Assembly: GCF_003987475.1 (NCBI RefSeq)
Contig: NZ_PIQH01000001.1
Location: 339,593 to 403,592 of the forward strand
DNA from: Idiomarina tyrosinivorans
Lineage (GTDB): Bacteria; Pseudomonadota; Gammaproteobacteria; Enterobacterales; Alteromonadaceae
Direction: 5' to 3'
Length of the DNA stretch: 64,000 bases
Part shown: piece after piece, positions 56,226 to 63,873 of the stretch
Numbering within the stretch: position 1 is the stretch's first letter
How the letters are laid out: each line of letters starts with the position of its first letter
Notes under the pieces: model-generated
Seen by the model: the letters and a program-made list of their open reading frames with translations, nothing else
Databases searched by the model: none
Told to the model about the DNA's origin: nothing
Program-made: the position numbers and the translations under genes

Positions 56226-56582
56226 TTATTCAGACCAAACCGCATATTCATTACCCGAAGGGCAGGTAAAGTGGAAACGGCGCCCACCGGGGAAAGAAAA
56301 TATCGGTTTAACAATAACGCCGCCAGCGTTTTCTACATTCTCTAATGCCTGCTCTAGCGCCTTACTGTAGATCACAATCAACGCGCTACCGGAAGCGCTA
56401 TTGGCTTGCTGTTCGGAACGGAAGAAACCTCCGTCTAGTCCAGCCCCTTGAATAGCTGCATAGTCCGGGCCGTAATCAACAAATAGCCAATCAAATGCTT
56501 GCTCAAAAAACGCTTTGGTTTTCTCTAACTCACGTGCTGGCCACTCGACGTAGTTTATTTTGCCGTTGTTATCCACTACCAC
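56226..56582 (-). CDS. VOC-family (glyoxalase-like) protein
   Basis: The 118-residue protein has the vicinal-oxygen-chelate fold pattern: INYVEWPARELEKTKAFFEQAFDW at the N-terminus and FPGGRRFHFTCPSGNEYAVWSE at the C-terminus, as in small bacterial VOC proteins of unknown substrate. The listed start is GTG at 56582. AGGAG is very near it, so the GTG at 56576 is an equally good start. It is 21 bases downstream of the ompA-like gene on the same strand in reading order. Confidence 0.8.
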   Translation of the reverse strand: MVVDNNGKINYVEWPARELEKTKAFFEQAFDWLFVDYGPDYAAIQGAGLDGGFFRSEQQANSASGSALIVIYSKALEQALENVENAGGVIVKPIFSFPGGRRFHFTCPSGNEYAVWSE

Positions 56583-56603
56583 GCTCCTCTTGCACGCTTG
56601 GCG

Positions 56604-57230
56604 TTAATTCTCGATTGGAATGATTTTTAGCTCAACCCGACGGTTCTGTTGCCGACCAGATGCCGTTTCGTTTGAGGCAATAGGCATACTCTCGCCGTAA
56701 CCCACTGCACGCAAACGGCGGCTGTCCACACCCTGCCCAGCTAAAAAGTTCATTACCGCTTGCGCGCGGTTTTCTGATAATTGCTGATTATACGCCGCTT
56801 TACCAGTGTTATCGGTATGCCCTTCAACTAGCAACGTGGTTTTTTCATAACGGTTAAGCACCCGCGCCACATCCTGTAAGACCGGCATAAAATCTTGGGC
56901 AACATAGGCACTGCCGCTGGCAAAGGTGATATTCCCTGGCATTTGTAAGCGAAGAGTGTCGCCCTCACGCACAACTTTTACGCCACTGTTTGAGAGCTCA
57001 TCGCGAAATTCTTGCTCTTGCTTGTCCATGTAATTACCAATCGCGCTGCCCGCTAAGGCTCCGACAATTGCGCCCCAGACATAGCGGCTGTTGTCATGAT
57101 CTCCGGTTGATTTTGCCAAAACAGCTCCGGAAGCAGCACCGATGGCGGCACCTTTCTGGGTGTTATTCATATTGGCACAACCACTCAAGATTAAGCTGCC
57201 TGCGACACCGACGACTAATAAATACTTCAT
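56604..57230 (-). CDS. OmpA-family lipoprotein with glycine-zipper domain (YiaD-like)
   Basis: The 208-residue protein has a lipobox LSGC (Cys18), a glycine-zipper region (about 25-70, GAAIGAASGAVL and GAIVGALAGSAIGNYMD) and a C-terminal OmpA domain (about 95-205). The latter carries TFASGSA, LLVEGHTDNTG and QLSENRAQAVMNFL...GYGES, which bind peptidoglycan. It anchors the outer membrane to the cell wall. It is the upstream member of a likely two-gene transcript with the VOC gene. Confidence 0.92.
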   Translation of the reverse strand: MKYLLVVGVAGSLILSGCANMNNTQKGAAIGAASGAVLAKSTGDHDNSRYVWGAIVGALAGSAIGNYMDKQEQEFRDELSNSGVKVVREGDTLRLQMPGNITFASGSAYVAQDFMPVLQDVARVLNRYEKTTLLVEGHTDNTGKAAYNQQLSENRAQAVMNFLAGQGVDSRRLRAVGYGESMPIASNETASGRQQNRRVELKIIPIEN

Positions 57231-57335
57231 TTTGCTCTCCTTGATGACTGATAGCGATTGTTGCTGAATTAGAGTCTAGAAGCTGGGTATTGATTCCAAT
57301 GATTTACCTTTCTTTACATAAGTCTAAATACGAGG

Positions 57336-57376
57336 TTGACAAATTTAGATATTTAGACAATCATCTAAATATCTAA
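57336..57376 (+). promoter_or_regulatory. Promoter/operator of the sdpR-sdpI-like operon
   Basis: A TTGACA -35 hexamer (57336-57341) abuts a perfect inverted repeat of 13-bp arms, TTAGATATTTAGA and TCTAAATATCTAA (57345-57357 and 57364-57376). A further half site TCTAAATA lies at 57323-57330. The repeat covers the -10 region and ends 17 bases before the regulator start, which fits autorepression by the ArsR-type protein. Confidence 0.7.
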
Positions 57377-57392
57377 TTAAAGGAACCGCTAT

Positions 57393-57668
57393 ATGCAGCA
57401 ACAATCGGTTTTTAAAGCGTTAGCAGACCCTACCCGTCGCCAGCTACTCCAACGCTTGCGCAAAGGGTCATTGTCAGCAGGTGAGCTTGCCGAGACAGTC
57501 GATGTGACCAGTGCTTCGGTATCGCATCACTTAAGCATTTTGCAACAAGCAGATTTAGTTCGGGTAAAACGCGACGGACAACGGCGCATTTATTCAGTCA
57601 ATACCACTGTATTCGAAGATGTCGCGGCTATGATGTACGACCTTTTCGGTAATAACGAAAAACTTTGA
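57393..57668 (+). CDS. ArsR-family autorepressor (SdpR-like)
   Basis: The 91-residue winged-helix protein has FKALADPTRRQLLQRLRKG, the helix-turn-helix SAGELAETVDVTSASVSHHLSILQQADL and a wing with VRVKRDGQRRIYSV. No cysteine metal site is seen, so it is not an arsenic sensor. It is coupled to an SdpI-type membrane protein, and in Bacillus subtilis SdpR and SdpI work together, with SdpI sequestering SdpR. The palindrome upstream is its likely target. Confidence 0.88.
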   Translation: MQQQSVFKALADPTRRQLLQRLRKGSLSAGELAETVDVTSASVSHHLSILQQADLVRVKRDGQRRIYSVNTTVFEDVAAMMYDLFGNNEKL

Positions 57669-57677
57669 GGAATGATC

Positions 57678-58319
57678 ATGCCTAATAAACATCGTATTTT
57701 TGGCTTAGCCTTAGTCGCCTTGGCATTATTACTGGGTATTATTGTGTACCAACAACTGCCCCAACAAATGCCGACTCATTGGAATATCGACGGCCAAATT
57801 GACGGACGAATGGCAAAACCTCTCGGCGCTTTTTTGCTGCCGCTATGCGCGCTATTAACCCTAATCATTTTCGAACTCATTGTACGATTCTCTCCTAAGG
57901 GCTACCGAGTTGATGCCTTTACCCATGTGGTGGGAATTATTCAAAACGTTACCATTGCCTTTTTATTGGTGATTTATCTTACCCAAATCCTGATTGCGTT
58001 AGGCTATAACATCTCTATGGAGCGTGTTGTGTTGCTGGGGGTTGCCGGATTGTTTCTATTGCTCGGCAATTACATGGGGAAACTGCGAATGAATTTCTTT
58101 ATTGGTATCCGCACGCCGTGGACACTTGCCAATGAGGAAGTTTGGAATAGAACGCATAGAATCGGCGGTTGGAGTTTTGTGGCTGGCGGCATCGCCATAT
58201 TAATTGCCGCGCTAGTTTCTGCACCTATCGCTTGGCTGGTAGCTATTATTATTGCGACCAGCTTAGTGCCAGTCGCCTATTCATTTTGGCTCTATAAGCG
58301 CTTACAAGGGTTTAACTAA
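57678..58319 (+). CDS. SdpI/DUF1648-family membrane protein
   Basis: I prefer ATG 57678 because GAGGA lies six bases upstream; an ATG at 57672 abuts it. The 213-residue protein has a DUF1648 segment (QQMPTHWNIDGQIDGRMAKPLG, about 25-46) and an SdpI domain with FFIGIRTPWTLANEEVWNRTHRIGGW near residue 140, plus about six helices. In B. subtilis SdpI gives immunity to the SdpC toxin and acts as its sensor. No sdpABC genes are nearby, so it may protect against a foreign toxin or sense membrane stress. Confidence 0.87.
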   Translation: MPNKHRIFGLALVALALLLGIIVYQQLPQQMPTHWNIDGQIDGRMAKPLGAFLLPLCALLTLIIFELIVRFSPKGYRVDAFTHVVGIIQNVTIAFLLVIYLTQILIALGYNISMERVVLLGVAGLFLLLGNYMGKLRMNFFIGIRTPWTLANEEVWNRTHRIGGWSFVAGGIAILIAALVSAPIAWLVAIIIATSLVPVAYSFWLYKRLQGFN

Positions 58320-58338
58320 TAACCCACACCCAACGGGT

Positions 58339-59034
58339 CTAATCACCTGTTGGGTGCAATTTAAAACTTTGTATCGAATCTAGCTTCTGAGCAGCTTTCG
58401 CAAGGTGCGAAAATGCACCCGGCGACAGAGTTTGAATCATCATTCGATAGTCGAAAAATTCGCCGTTATCTGACATCCGATAACCGATTCGATTGACCAG
58501 GCAGTGGTTGTCCCGCATAAACGCTAACAGCGCTTCTTCAGTCATTAACTGTTCGCGATTAAAACGCAGAGTAAAGTATGCGTGTAAACGTGCTGGCAGG
58601 CGCGCCTCAACCCAGCGAAATACCGATAAGGTGCCTATCGTTAACACCGTCGTCGCGGCGGCGACCCAATACAACCCTACCCCAACTAATATGCCAATCG
58701 CGGCAGTCACCCAAATTGATGCGGCAGTGGTTAATCCTCTAACCGATAAACCCTCGTTAAAAATCACCCCAGCACCTAAAAAACCGATCCCCGTCATGAT
58801 GCCTTGTGCCATTCGGGTTGGATCGGTGCGAACCACCTCTGCGCCAGCATAGGGCAACCACTGACTCATATCCATGGTCAGGGTCATTAAGCAACTTGAT
58901 GCCAAACACACCAACGCATGGGTTCGAAAACCTGCGGGGCGTCCTTTATAGCCGCGCTCCATGCCGATTAAACCACCAGCGATCAGCGCAGCAACGAGGT
59001 GCAAAGTAATAGCGATATATGCTTGGTCAGCCAT
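58339..59034 (-). CDS. MgtC/SapB-family membrane protein
   Basis: The 231-residue protein has five N-terminal helices with the family motifs GGLIGMERGYKGRPAGFRTHALVCLASS (about 19-46) and RMAQGIMTGIGFLGAGVIF, and a soluble C-terminal domain (about 145-231). MgtC proteins support survival at low Mg2+ or in acid and modulate ATP synthase in pathogens; many members are of unknown role. It is convergent with sdpI (19 bases). Confidence 0.88.
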   Translation of the reverse strand: MADQAYIAITLHLVAALIAGGLIGMERGYKGRPAGFRTHALVCLASSCLMTLTMDMSQWLPYAGAEVVRTDPTRMAQGIMTGIGFLGAGVIFNEGLSVRGLTTAASIWVTAAIGILVGVGLYWVAAATTVLTIGTLSVFRWVEARLPARLHAYFTLRFNREQLMTEEALLAFMRDNHCLVNRIGYRMSDNGEFFDYRMMIQTLSPGAFSHLAKAAQKLDSIQSFKLHPTGD

Positions 59035-59182
59035 GACACGACATCCTTTTATGGCACGCTTTTTTTGCGAGTCTTTATCAGTATAGTCCGCAAACTTGTA
59101 ATCCCCGAGTTTACGGTTATTATCTTTTTAACATTTTATTAAAAATAATAAACGTTAATTACAGATACCTAGAAACCATCCC

Positions 59183-59386
59183 ATGAAAAAACGCTATCTG
59201 CCGTTCATGTTAATTGCCGCATTGCTAACCGGTTGTGCAACGGTTAACCCTCCTAGCCCGATGCTTGAAACCGACGTCTACAAAAAACTGATTGGGGTGA
59301 AAGCCGAGAAGCCGAAAGAGAAAATTTATCGCCAATATGTCAGTGGAAGAAGTTATAGCCACCACGAAACGGTAGTGAATAGCTAG
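59183..59386 (+). CDS. Small lipoprotein, unknown function
   Basis: The 67-residue protein has a clear lipoprotein signal with LLTGC (Cys18) and a short charged mature part (KAEKPKEKIYRQY). No domain is recognised. It is 43 bases before a methyltransferase gene on the same strand. Confidence 0.7.
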   Translation: MKKRYLPFMLIAALLTGCATVNPPSPMLETDVYKKLIGVKAEKPKEKIYRQYVSGRSYSHHETVVNS

Positions 59387-59429
59387 CCAACAACGGCGCT
59401 TATTTGCTACCGTTTTATTTTGCCTGACG

Positions 59430-60035
59430 ATGGTGCTTACCATGCCCGAACTTCCCTTCTCGCAAGCCTGCGAAAACAACAAAGATACAATTTTAGCCGT
59501 GTTAAAACGCGCTTTTGGTGACAGCCAGAACGTAGTAGAAATCGGTAGTGGCACCGGCCAGCATGCGGTCTACTTTGCCAAGCAGTTACCTCATTGTCAT
59601 TGGCAACCAACAGATCAAGCCCATTACTTACCGGATCTCAATCTTCGCCTGCAGCAACAAGGACCTGACAACCTATTACCAGCGCAGGTCTTTGATGTGT
59701 TTGCCGCGCCGCCCGTAGGCCAGTTTGATGCGCTATTCACTGCCAATACCTGTCATATCATGCCAAAAGCCGGCGTAGAGAAGCTTTTTCAGCATCTGAA
59801 TCATGGCCTAGCGAGCGTAAAAACGTTATGTATTTACGGGCCGTTCAACGATAACGGCGTGTTTACTAGCGCCAGTAATCAAGCTTTTGACCAACACTTA
59901 AAAGCCCGTGATCCACAAATGGGATTACGTGATAAGCAGTGGTTGGAGCAATTAGGGAATGACGTGGGTTTTAGCTTGGCAGGGATGCATCTAATGCCCG
60001 CCAATAATATGCTACTAGTGATGCAACGGCGATAG
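59430..60035 (+). CDS. DUF938 SAM-dependent methyltransferase-like protein
   Basis: The 201-residue protein has the DUF938 start LPFSQACENNKDTIL and the SAM-binding motif VVEIGSGTGQHAVYFA (about 35-50). It also has NTCHIMPKAGVEKLF and the family segment YGPFNDNGVFTSASNQAFDQHLKARDPQMGLRD. The substrate is unknown. ATG 59442, four codons later, is an alternative start because no clear ribosome site favours 59430. It ends in the shared terminator with cspA. Confidence 0.85.
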   Translation: MVLTMPELPFSQACENNKDTILAVLKRAFGDSQNVVEIGSGTGQHAVYFAKQLPHCHWQPTDQAHYLPDLNLRLQQQGPDNLLPAQVFDVFAAPPVGQFDALFTANTCHIMPKAGVEKLFQHLNHGLASVKTLCIYGPFNDNGVFTSASNQAFDQHLKARDPQMGLRDKQWLEQLGNDVGFSLAGMHLMPANNMLLVMQRR

Positions 60036-60050
60036 GCAAAAAAGAACAAC

Positions 60051-60080
60051 AAAAAAGGAGCGCCGAGCGCTCCTTTTTTA
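60051..60080. terminator. Bidirectional terminator between DUF938 and cspA-like genes
   Basis: AAAAAAGGAGCGC, a two-base-to-four-base loop, and GCGCTCCTTTTTT form a symmetric stem with A and T tracts on both sides, so it can end transcripts from both convergent genes. Confidence 0.88.
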
Positions 60081-60112
60081 GCTTATTTGGTACTTATAGC
60101 ATCGCATATAGA

Positions 60113-60322
60113 TTATGCAGCGATGATATTTTCCGCCTGTGGACCTTTAGGACCCTGCGTAATGGTAAAGGTCACTTTTTGACCTTCAGCTAGCGTTTTA
60201 AAGCCTGTTGAAGCAATAGCACTGAAGTGAGCAAATACGTCTGCACCACCTTGCTGCTCGATAAAGCCAAAACCTTTTGCTTCGTTAAACCATTTAACAA
60301 CGCCATTTACTGTATTAGACAT
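60113..60322 (-). CDS. Cold-shock protein, CspA family
   Basis: The 69-residue single OB-fold protein has both RNA-binding motifs, KGFGFIEQ (RNP1) and DVFAHFSAI (RNP2), and binds single-stranded RNA and DNA as a chaperone. Its likely promoter lies about 160 bases upstream, leaving a long 5' leader typical of cold-induced csp genes. Confidence 0.95.
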   Translation of the reverse strand: MSNTVNGVVKWFNEAKGFGFIEQQGGADVFAHFSAIASTGFKTLAEGQKVTFTITQGPKGPQAENIIAA

Positions 60323-60515
60323 AATAATATCCTGAAATTTTTAAAGTTTAATTCCCGCCATAACGAATGAGTTACGCACGGCATAGTGCGGGTAAAGATT
60401 AAGAGGTAAAACTACAGGACGAAGATTGACTACAAGTAATGCAACGTAGAGGAGGTTTAACTTTCTGATTCTTATCCAACGCCGCCAAGACTACGCGCTT
60501 TTGGCGTTAAGTCAA
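60323..60515 (-). promoter_or_regulatory. Promoter and long 5' leader of the cspA-like gene
   Basis: On the minus strand TTGACT (60510-60515) and TAGTCT (60488-60493), 16 bases apart, make a plausible sigma-70 promoter. Transcription from about 60481 would give a leader of about 158 bases, very close to the 159-base leader of E. coli cspA that controls cold induction. The leader also holds CCTCCTC, which could pair with a Shine-Dalgarno sequence. Confidence 0.5.
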
Positions 60516-60535
60516 TCGTTATTTAGCCATTAATG

Positions 60536-60961
60536 TTAATGCTCGTTGCTTTCTGGGGTTGGTAGCCAGTGCGGTTGTGTTTTTCGTAATTTTTTGTTGA
60601 CGAGATAGCTTAAAAAGACCAGAACAACCGAAATTATCACACCATAAATCGGGACAATAATGAACGCCTTTAGAATCGATTCATCCGAACTTATCGCGTA
60701 CAAACCAAGCAAAAGTGACAAGATAATTGCAAAGCTTAATGTCCCCAACCCAACCAAAATTCGCTTTTCTTTGCCAACAATTAATCGTCGATTTTTCTTC
60801 GCATAACTGTGAAAGGACCACATAGCTGTGGGGATAAAGCAATAAAGCGGAAAATTCCAATCGCCGAAAGATTTACTAATAAGAGTAATCGCCATTAACC
60901 AAGCGGAAATCAGTGCGAAATAACTCCAAGTTAGGCGAAGGAAAAAGCCAAAGTAGCCCAT
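60536..60961 (-). CDS. Hypothetical four-helix membrane protein
   Basis: The 141-residue protein has about four hydrophobic segments (near 8-30, 35-48, 68-88 and 98-122) and a basic loop FHSYAKKNRRLIVGKEKRIL. The layout resembles small ABZJ_00895-type proteins of unknown function, but this match is weak. The C-terminal tail is soluble. It is divergent from the next gene. Confidence 0.6.
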   Translation of the reverse strand: MGYFGFFLRLTWSYFALISAWLMAITLISKSFGDWNFPLYCFIPTAMWSFHSYAKKNRRLIVGKEKRILVGLGTLSFAIILSLLLGLYAISSDESILKAFIIVPIYGVIISVVLVFLSYLVNKKLRKTQPHWLPTPESNEH

Positions 60962-61030
60962 AAATACCTATAAATTCATTATGTCTTCTACTATCATTGC
61001 ACGAAAGCCACTATTTGTTAACAAATTATC

Positions 61031-61912
61031 ATGCCAAAAATATTATTATTAACGTTTATTCTTTTTCTAATAAACTGGCCCGCAGCCGCAACAGCTGACA
61101 GTACCCAAAAAGTTTTGGCGCTATCGACCGCCGATTACACGAGCCTCAGACGACACTGTGATTTGTTAGCCCCGTATCAAACGTACAGTAATAAATTTAC
61201 CGGTGACGAACTATATGTCGTTGGCAAGCTCGAGCTTGCCTGCGCGATGAATACGGAAATGTCTTACCAGCGCCAATACGAAAAAATAACGGCATCCATC
61301 AACCAGCAAGCGAATATGTTACGACAGTTAATTGCCGGGACGTTGCCGCAAACACTTGTCGACAACCGCTGGATTAGCGATTTCAATAAAGCTGATACGC
61401 CAGAAGCCCAGGCCTTGTTTCTTAGGGTCTATGCCGATCAATACCATTATCAAGCGCCACCGAATAGTTCTGAACAGTTATCCGATATTGGCTGGACCAT
61501 GTTTTGGAAAGTCAAACGGCAGATTAGTAGTGAAAATGTCGAATGGCTAAAGCAGCAACTCACCCAAATTCCATGGTTTACGATCTCGAAATATGGCGAG
61601 GATGCGTCTTTAGCCGCTTGGCTGATTGCACAGCACGCCGACGACGACCAGGCCTGGCAACGTAAGATGCTGGAGATGTTAGACAAGCAGCGTGAAAACG
61701 GAGAATTTCAGCCACAATACTACGCGTTGATGAAAGATCGAGTGCTCGTTAATTCAGGTAAAAAGCAAGTGTTTGGTTCGCAAGGACGCTGCACCAGTTC
61801 CGGACGCTGGGAGCCTTTTCCAGTCGAAGAACCCGCTAATGTTGACCAACGTCGCGCGGAAATGCATTTAGAGCCACTCGCTAACTATAGAAAACGCTTT
61901 CGTTGCCACTAG
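61031..61912 (+). CDS. Exported protein of unknown function
   Basis: The 293-residue protein has a signal peptide (1 to about 22, cleavage near ATA-DS) and a helical mature part with several Trp and Tyr residues. The paired cysteines in RRHCDLL and LELACAMN could form a disulfide, and others lie near the C-terminus (GRCTSSGRWEPF, RFRCH). The phrase GRCTSSGRWEPFPVEEP is likely a structural element. No family is recognised. It ends seven bases before the convergent DUF924 gene. Confidence 0.7.
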   Translation: MPKILLLTFILFLINWPAAATADSTQKVLALSTADYTSLRRHCDLLAPYQTYSNKFTGDELYVVGKLELACAMNTEMSYQRQYEKITASINQQANMLRQLIAGTLPQTLVDNRWISDFNKADTPEAQALFLRVYADQYHYQAPPNSSEQLSDIGWTMFWKVKRQISSENVEWLKQQLTQIPWFTISKYGEDASLAAWLIAQHADDDQAWQRKMLEMLDKQRENGEFQPQYYALMKDRVLVNSGKKQVFGSQGRCTSSGRWEPFPVEEPANVDQRRAEMHLEPLANYRKRFRCH

Positions 61913-61918
61913 CGGCTG

Positions 61919-62479
61919 TTAAAAACTCGAGCCTGGCTGTTTAAGGAACGCTAGCTCCTCTGGCGTTGAACTGCGCCCTAAAATGGCGTTGCGGTGCGGA
62001 TAGCGTCCAAACTCGTCAATAATGGCTTTGTGCTTGAGTTCGAATTTATAGTTATATTCCAACCCTGGCTGGTCGAATAAATTAACTGCTTGTTGATGTA
62101 TCAGTGCCGATTCACTGTGCATATATGGCATATACAGAAAGGCTTTTTGGTCATTAGCTAACGCCGTATCAGCCGCCGCTGCTACAGCCTCTTGCGCCAG
62201 TACTAAAGCCATCGGGTCTTGACGGAACGCCGCCGCGGTATCACGATAAATATTCCGCGAAAACTGGTCGAGCACAATAATTTCCGCCAACCGTCCCAGT
62301 GGCGTTATTCGCCACTGCCAACACTCTCCGTTAGCTGCTGCTGACAGTGTGTTGCCGAAGCGCTCGCTGATGCTGTTATCGAGATCCTCACTTTTACTGA
62401 ACCATTGCTTTGGTGTTAACTCAGTAAACCAAAAGTCGATAACCGCTTGCGCTTGCACAAGCTTATTTGCAGCAGTCAC
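61919..62479 (-). CDS. DUF924-family protein
   Basis: I choose GTG 62479, which gives 186 residues and starts a few residues before the family motif VIDFWFTELTPKQWF. A TTG at 62503 would lie deeper in the upstream gene. Other family motifs are LGRLAEIIVLDQFSRNIYRD, KAFLYMPYMHSE and HKAIIDEFGRYPHRNAILGR. DUF924 proteins are all-helical, TPR-like and of unknown function. It overlaps the small glycine-rich protein gene by 17 bases. Confidence 0.85.
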   Translation of the reverse strand: MTAANKLVQAQAVIDFWFTELTPKQWFSKSEDLDNSISERFGNTLSAAANGECWQWRITPLGRLAEIIVLDQFSRNIYRDTAAAFRQDPMALVLAQEAVAAAADTALANDQKAFLYMPYMHSESALIHQQAVNLFDQPGLEYNYKFELKHKAIIDEFGRYPHRNAILGRSSTPEELAFLKQPGSSF

Positions 62480-62648
62480 GTTTGCTTCTTGACGCCACCG
62501 CAACGGCTAAAGCAATACCGATGACAAGCCCCGCTCCGGGGTTGCCAGAGGCCGAACCTACCGCTAACCCAACACCCACACCGAGCGCGATTGCTGCGCC
62601 GATATTGCGCTTAGGTTTAGTGTTTTTCTGTGGTTGATCTGTGTCCAT
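62463..62648 (-). CDS. Small glycine-rich membrane protein
   Basis: The 61-residue protein has a basic N-terminus and two hydrophobic glycine-zipper-like segments (IGAAIALGVGVGLAVGSA and GLVIGIALAVAVA), ending in RDCCK. It may insert in the membrane. No function is known. Overlap with the DUF924 gene suggests coupled translation. Confidence 0.6.
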   Translation of the reverse strand: MDTDQPQKNTKPKRNIGAAIALGVGVGLAVGSASGNPGAGLVIGIALAVAVASRSKRDCCK

Positions 62649-62807
62649 TGTATGACCCTGTTATGTGGTTTTAACTATCGATACTAAGCCAATTTAGGTT
62701 GGAGCGAAAGCCTTACACCAACAACCGATAGAAATTACTCAACCGCCAACTTTTTACGCTAATATGGCTATAAAAGACCCTATAAAACAATAACAAAGGA
62801 CTGCGTT

Positions 62808-63299
62808 ATGATGTTTCTACTAATTATCTGGATTATTTGCGGCTTAATAGCCTCTAGCGTGGCATCATCTAAGGGGCATAATCCAGGTGTTTGGTTCTTA
62901 ATCGGCGCCATTTTCGGCATATTTGGGCTCGTTGCGGTGATGTTGCTGGATAACCGCAAGGATCAACAGAATGTCGAAGCGCACGATGCCAATCAACAAA
63001 CCGACGTAAACGACACTCGGGAATGCCCTTACTGTGCGGAACGGATTAAGAAAAAAGCCAAGATCTGCCGTTATTGTGGCTCAGTCGTCGAACCCTTGGT
63101 TACCGATGATACGCCGCAGCGCCTAAGCCCGGCCGAACTGACTCGCGAACGCATTCTTCGCAAAGCGGAGCAATTAGGAGTAGCTGCAGAACCGTTGCAA
63201 CCCGATGACGCCGTGCGCTTCACCCACAAAGGCCAAACCCACGATTTCTTCATCCTCAAACGCGCCAACGAGTTCCTCGATAGCCTGGAAGACGAGTAG
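62808..63299 (+). CDS. Membrane protein with zinc-ribbon domain
   Basis: The 163-residue protein starts with two helices (about 2-18 and 28-47), as in superinfection-exclusion-like or PLDc_N-like leaders. A zinc ribbon follows with CPYCAERIKKKAKICRYCG (CxxC-x10-CxxC, about 73-91), and the C-terminal soluble region is about 70 residues. AAGGA precedes the ATG. The function is not recognised. The stop codon lies inside a REP-like palindrome. Confidence 0.72.
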   Translation: MMFLLIIWIICGLIASSVASSKGHNPGVWFLIGAIFGIFGLVAVMLLDNRKDQQNVEAHDANQQTDVNDTRECPYCAERIKKKAKICRYCGSVVEPLVTDDTPQRLSPAELTRERILRKAEQLGVAAEPLQPDDAVRFTHKGQTHDFFILKRANEFLDSLEDE

Positions 63300-63361
63300 C
63301 CTGCCGCTGTTGCGGCAGGTTATCGCTAAGGCTAAGACCTGTTGCAGTAGCAACAGGCTAC
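63296..63361. repeat. REP/BIME-like pair of hairpins
   Basis: Two related hairpins, CCTGCCGC-TGTT-GCGGCAGG and CCTGTTGC-AGTA-GCAACAGG, are separated by TTATCGCTAAGGCTAAGA. The whole block is bounded by GTAGCCTG and CAGGCTAC, so it is also one large inverted repeat. The two stems differ by paired changes. It overlaps the stop of the zinc-ribbon gene and resembles bacterial interspersed mosaic elements. Confidence 0.6.
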
Positions 63362-63371
63362 CAACAGACAT

Positions 63372-63401
63372 AAAAAAGCCGCTCGAGTGAGCGGCTTTTT
63401 T
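63372..63401. terminator. Bidirectional intrinsic terminator
   Basis: AAAAAAGCCGCTC, a short GAG loop, and GAGCGGCTTTTTT form a symmetric terminator. It can end the zinc-ribbon gene on the plus strand and anything entering from the right on the minus strand. Confidence 0.88.
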
Positions 63402-63403
63402 GT

Positions 63404-63643
63404 GGAATGTGGTGGAGCTGGGGGGAGTTTAAATTGTTACGCAAACTATTGTTTGATAGTTATTTTAAAAAGCCACCAAGAAGAAAGGAATGCATCTCGG
63501 TAGACATCAATGAAAACTGAACTGCAACATAGTACTAAAACGATAAACCATGAGAATCTGCTTTGTGCCAACAGAGAATGTTGACGCTCCAATAAACCAC
63601 CGAAAGGAGCGCGGCGGATAACCAGTCCGAAAACATACTATTG
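63404..63643. other. AT-rich stretch with no gene identified
   Basis: Between the terminator and the SEC-C fragment I see no convincing gene. The minus strand has a frame of about 50 codons with a hydrophobic middle (WFIVLVLCC), ending near 63455, but it has no ATG and no ribosome site, so it is not called. Confidence 0.4.
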
Positions 63644-63873
63644 TTAAACGATCTTTCCGTGGCACTCTTTAAACCTTCTACCGCTACCACAGTGACAAGG
63701 GGCGTTTCTCGGTAAATTTTCAGATGGAGTCAAATCAATTTCATCTAACATGGAAATTAGTTCTTCAGCAGAAACTGCCTCACCGATCATAACTTGAGTT
63801 AAGCTCCGCATATGCAGCAGCAGCTCTGCTACTATTTGTGATTCGACGAAGCTTTTTGTTTCACCGTTGCTGC
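63644..63873 (-). pseudogene. SEC-C motif protein, 3' fragment cut by an IS3-family element
   Basis: The minus-strand frame ends with TAA at 63644-63646 and encodes about 76 residues with no start. The end reads NAPCHCGSGRRFKECHGK, a complete SEC-C zinc motif (CxC...CH), as found at the C-terminus of SecA and of many stand-alone proteins. The upstream part is a helical, acidic region (VSAEELISMLDEIDL). The frame runs directly into the end of an IS3-type element, so the gene was probably split by insertion. Confidence 0.7.

Noticed and set aside
63455..63620. A minus-strand frame of about 50 codons with a hydrophobic centre
   Set aside because: It has no ATG, no ribosome site, and follows a gene fragment. 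It could be debris of a decayed gene, but nothing supports it.
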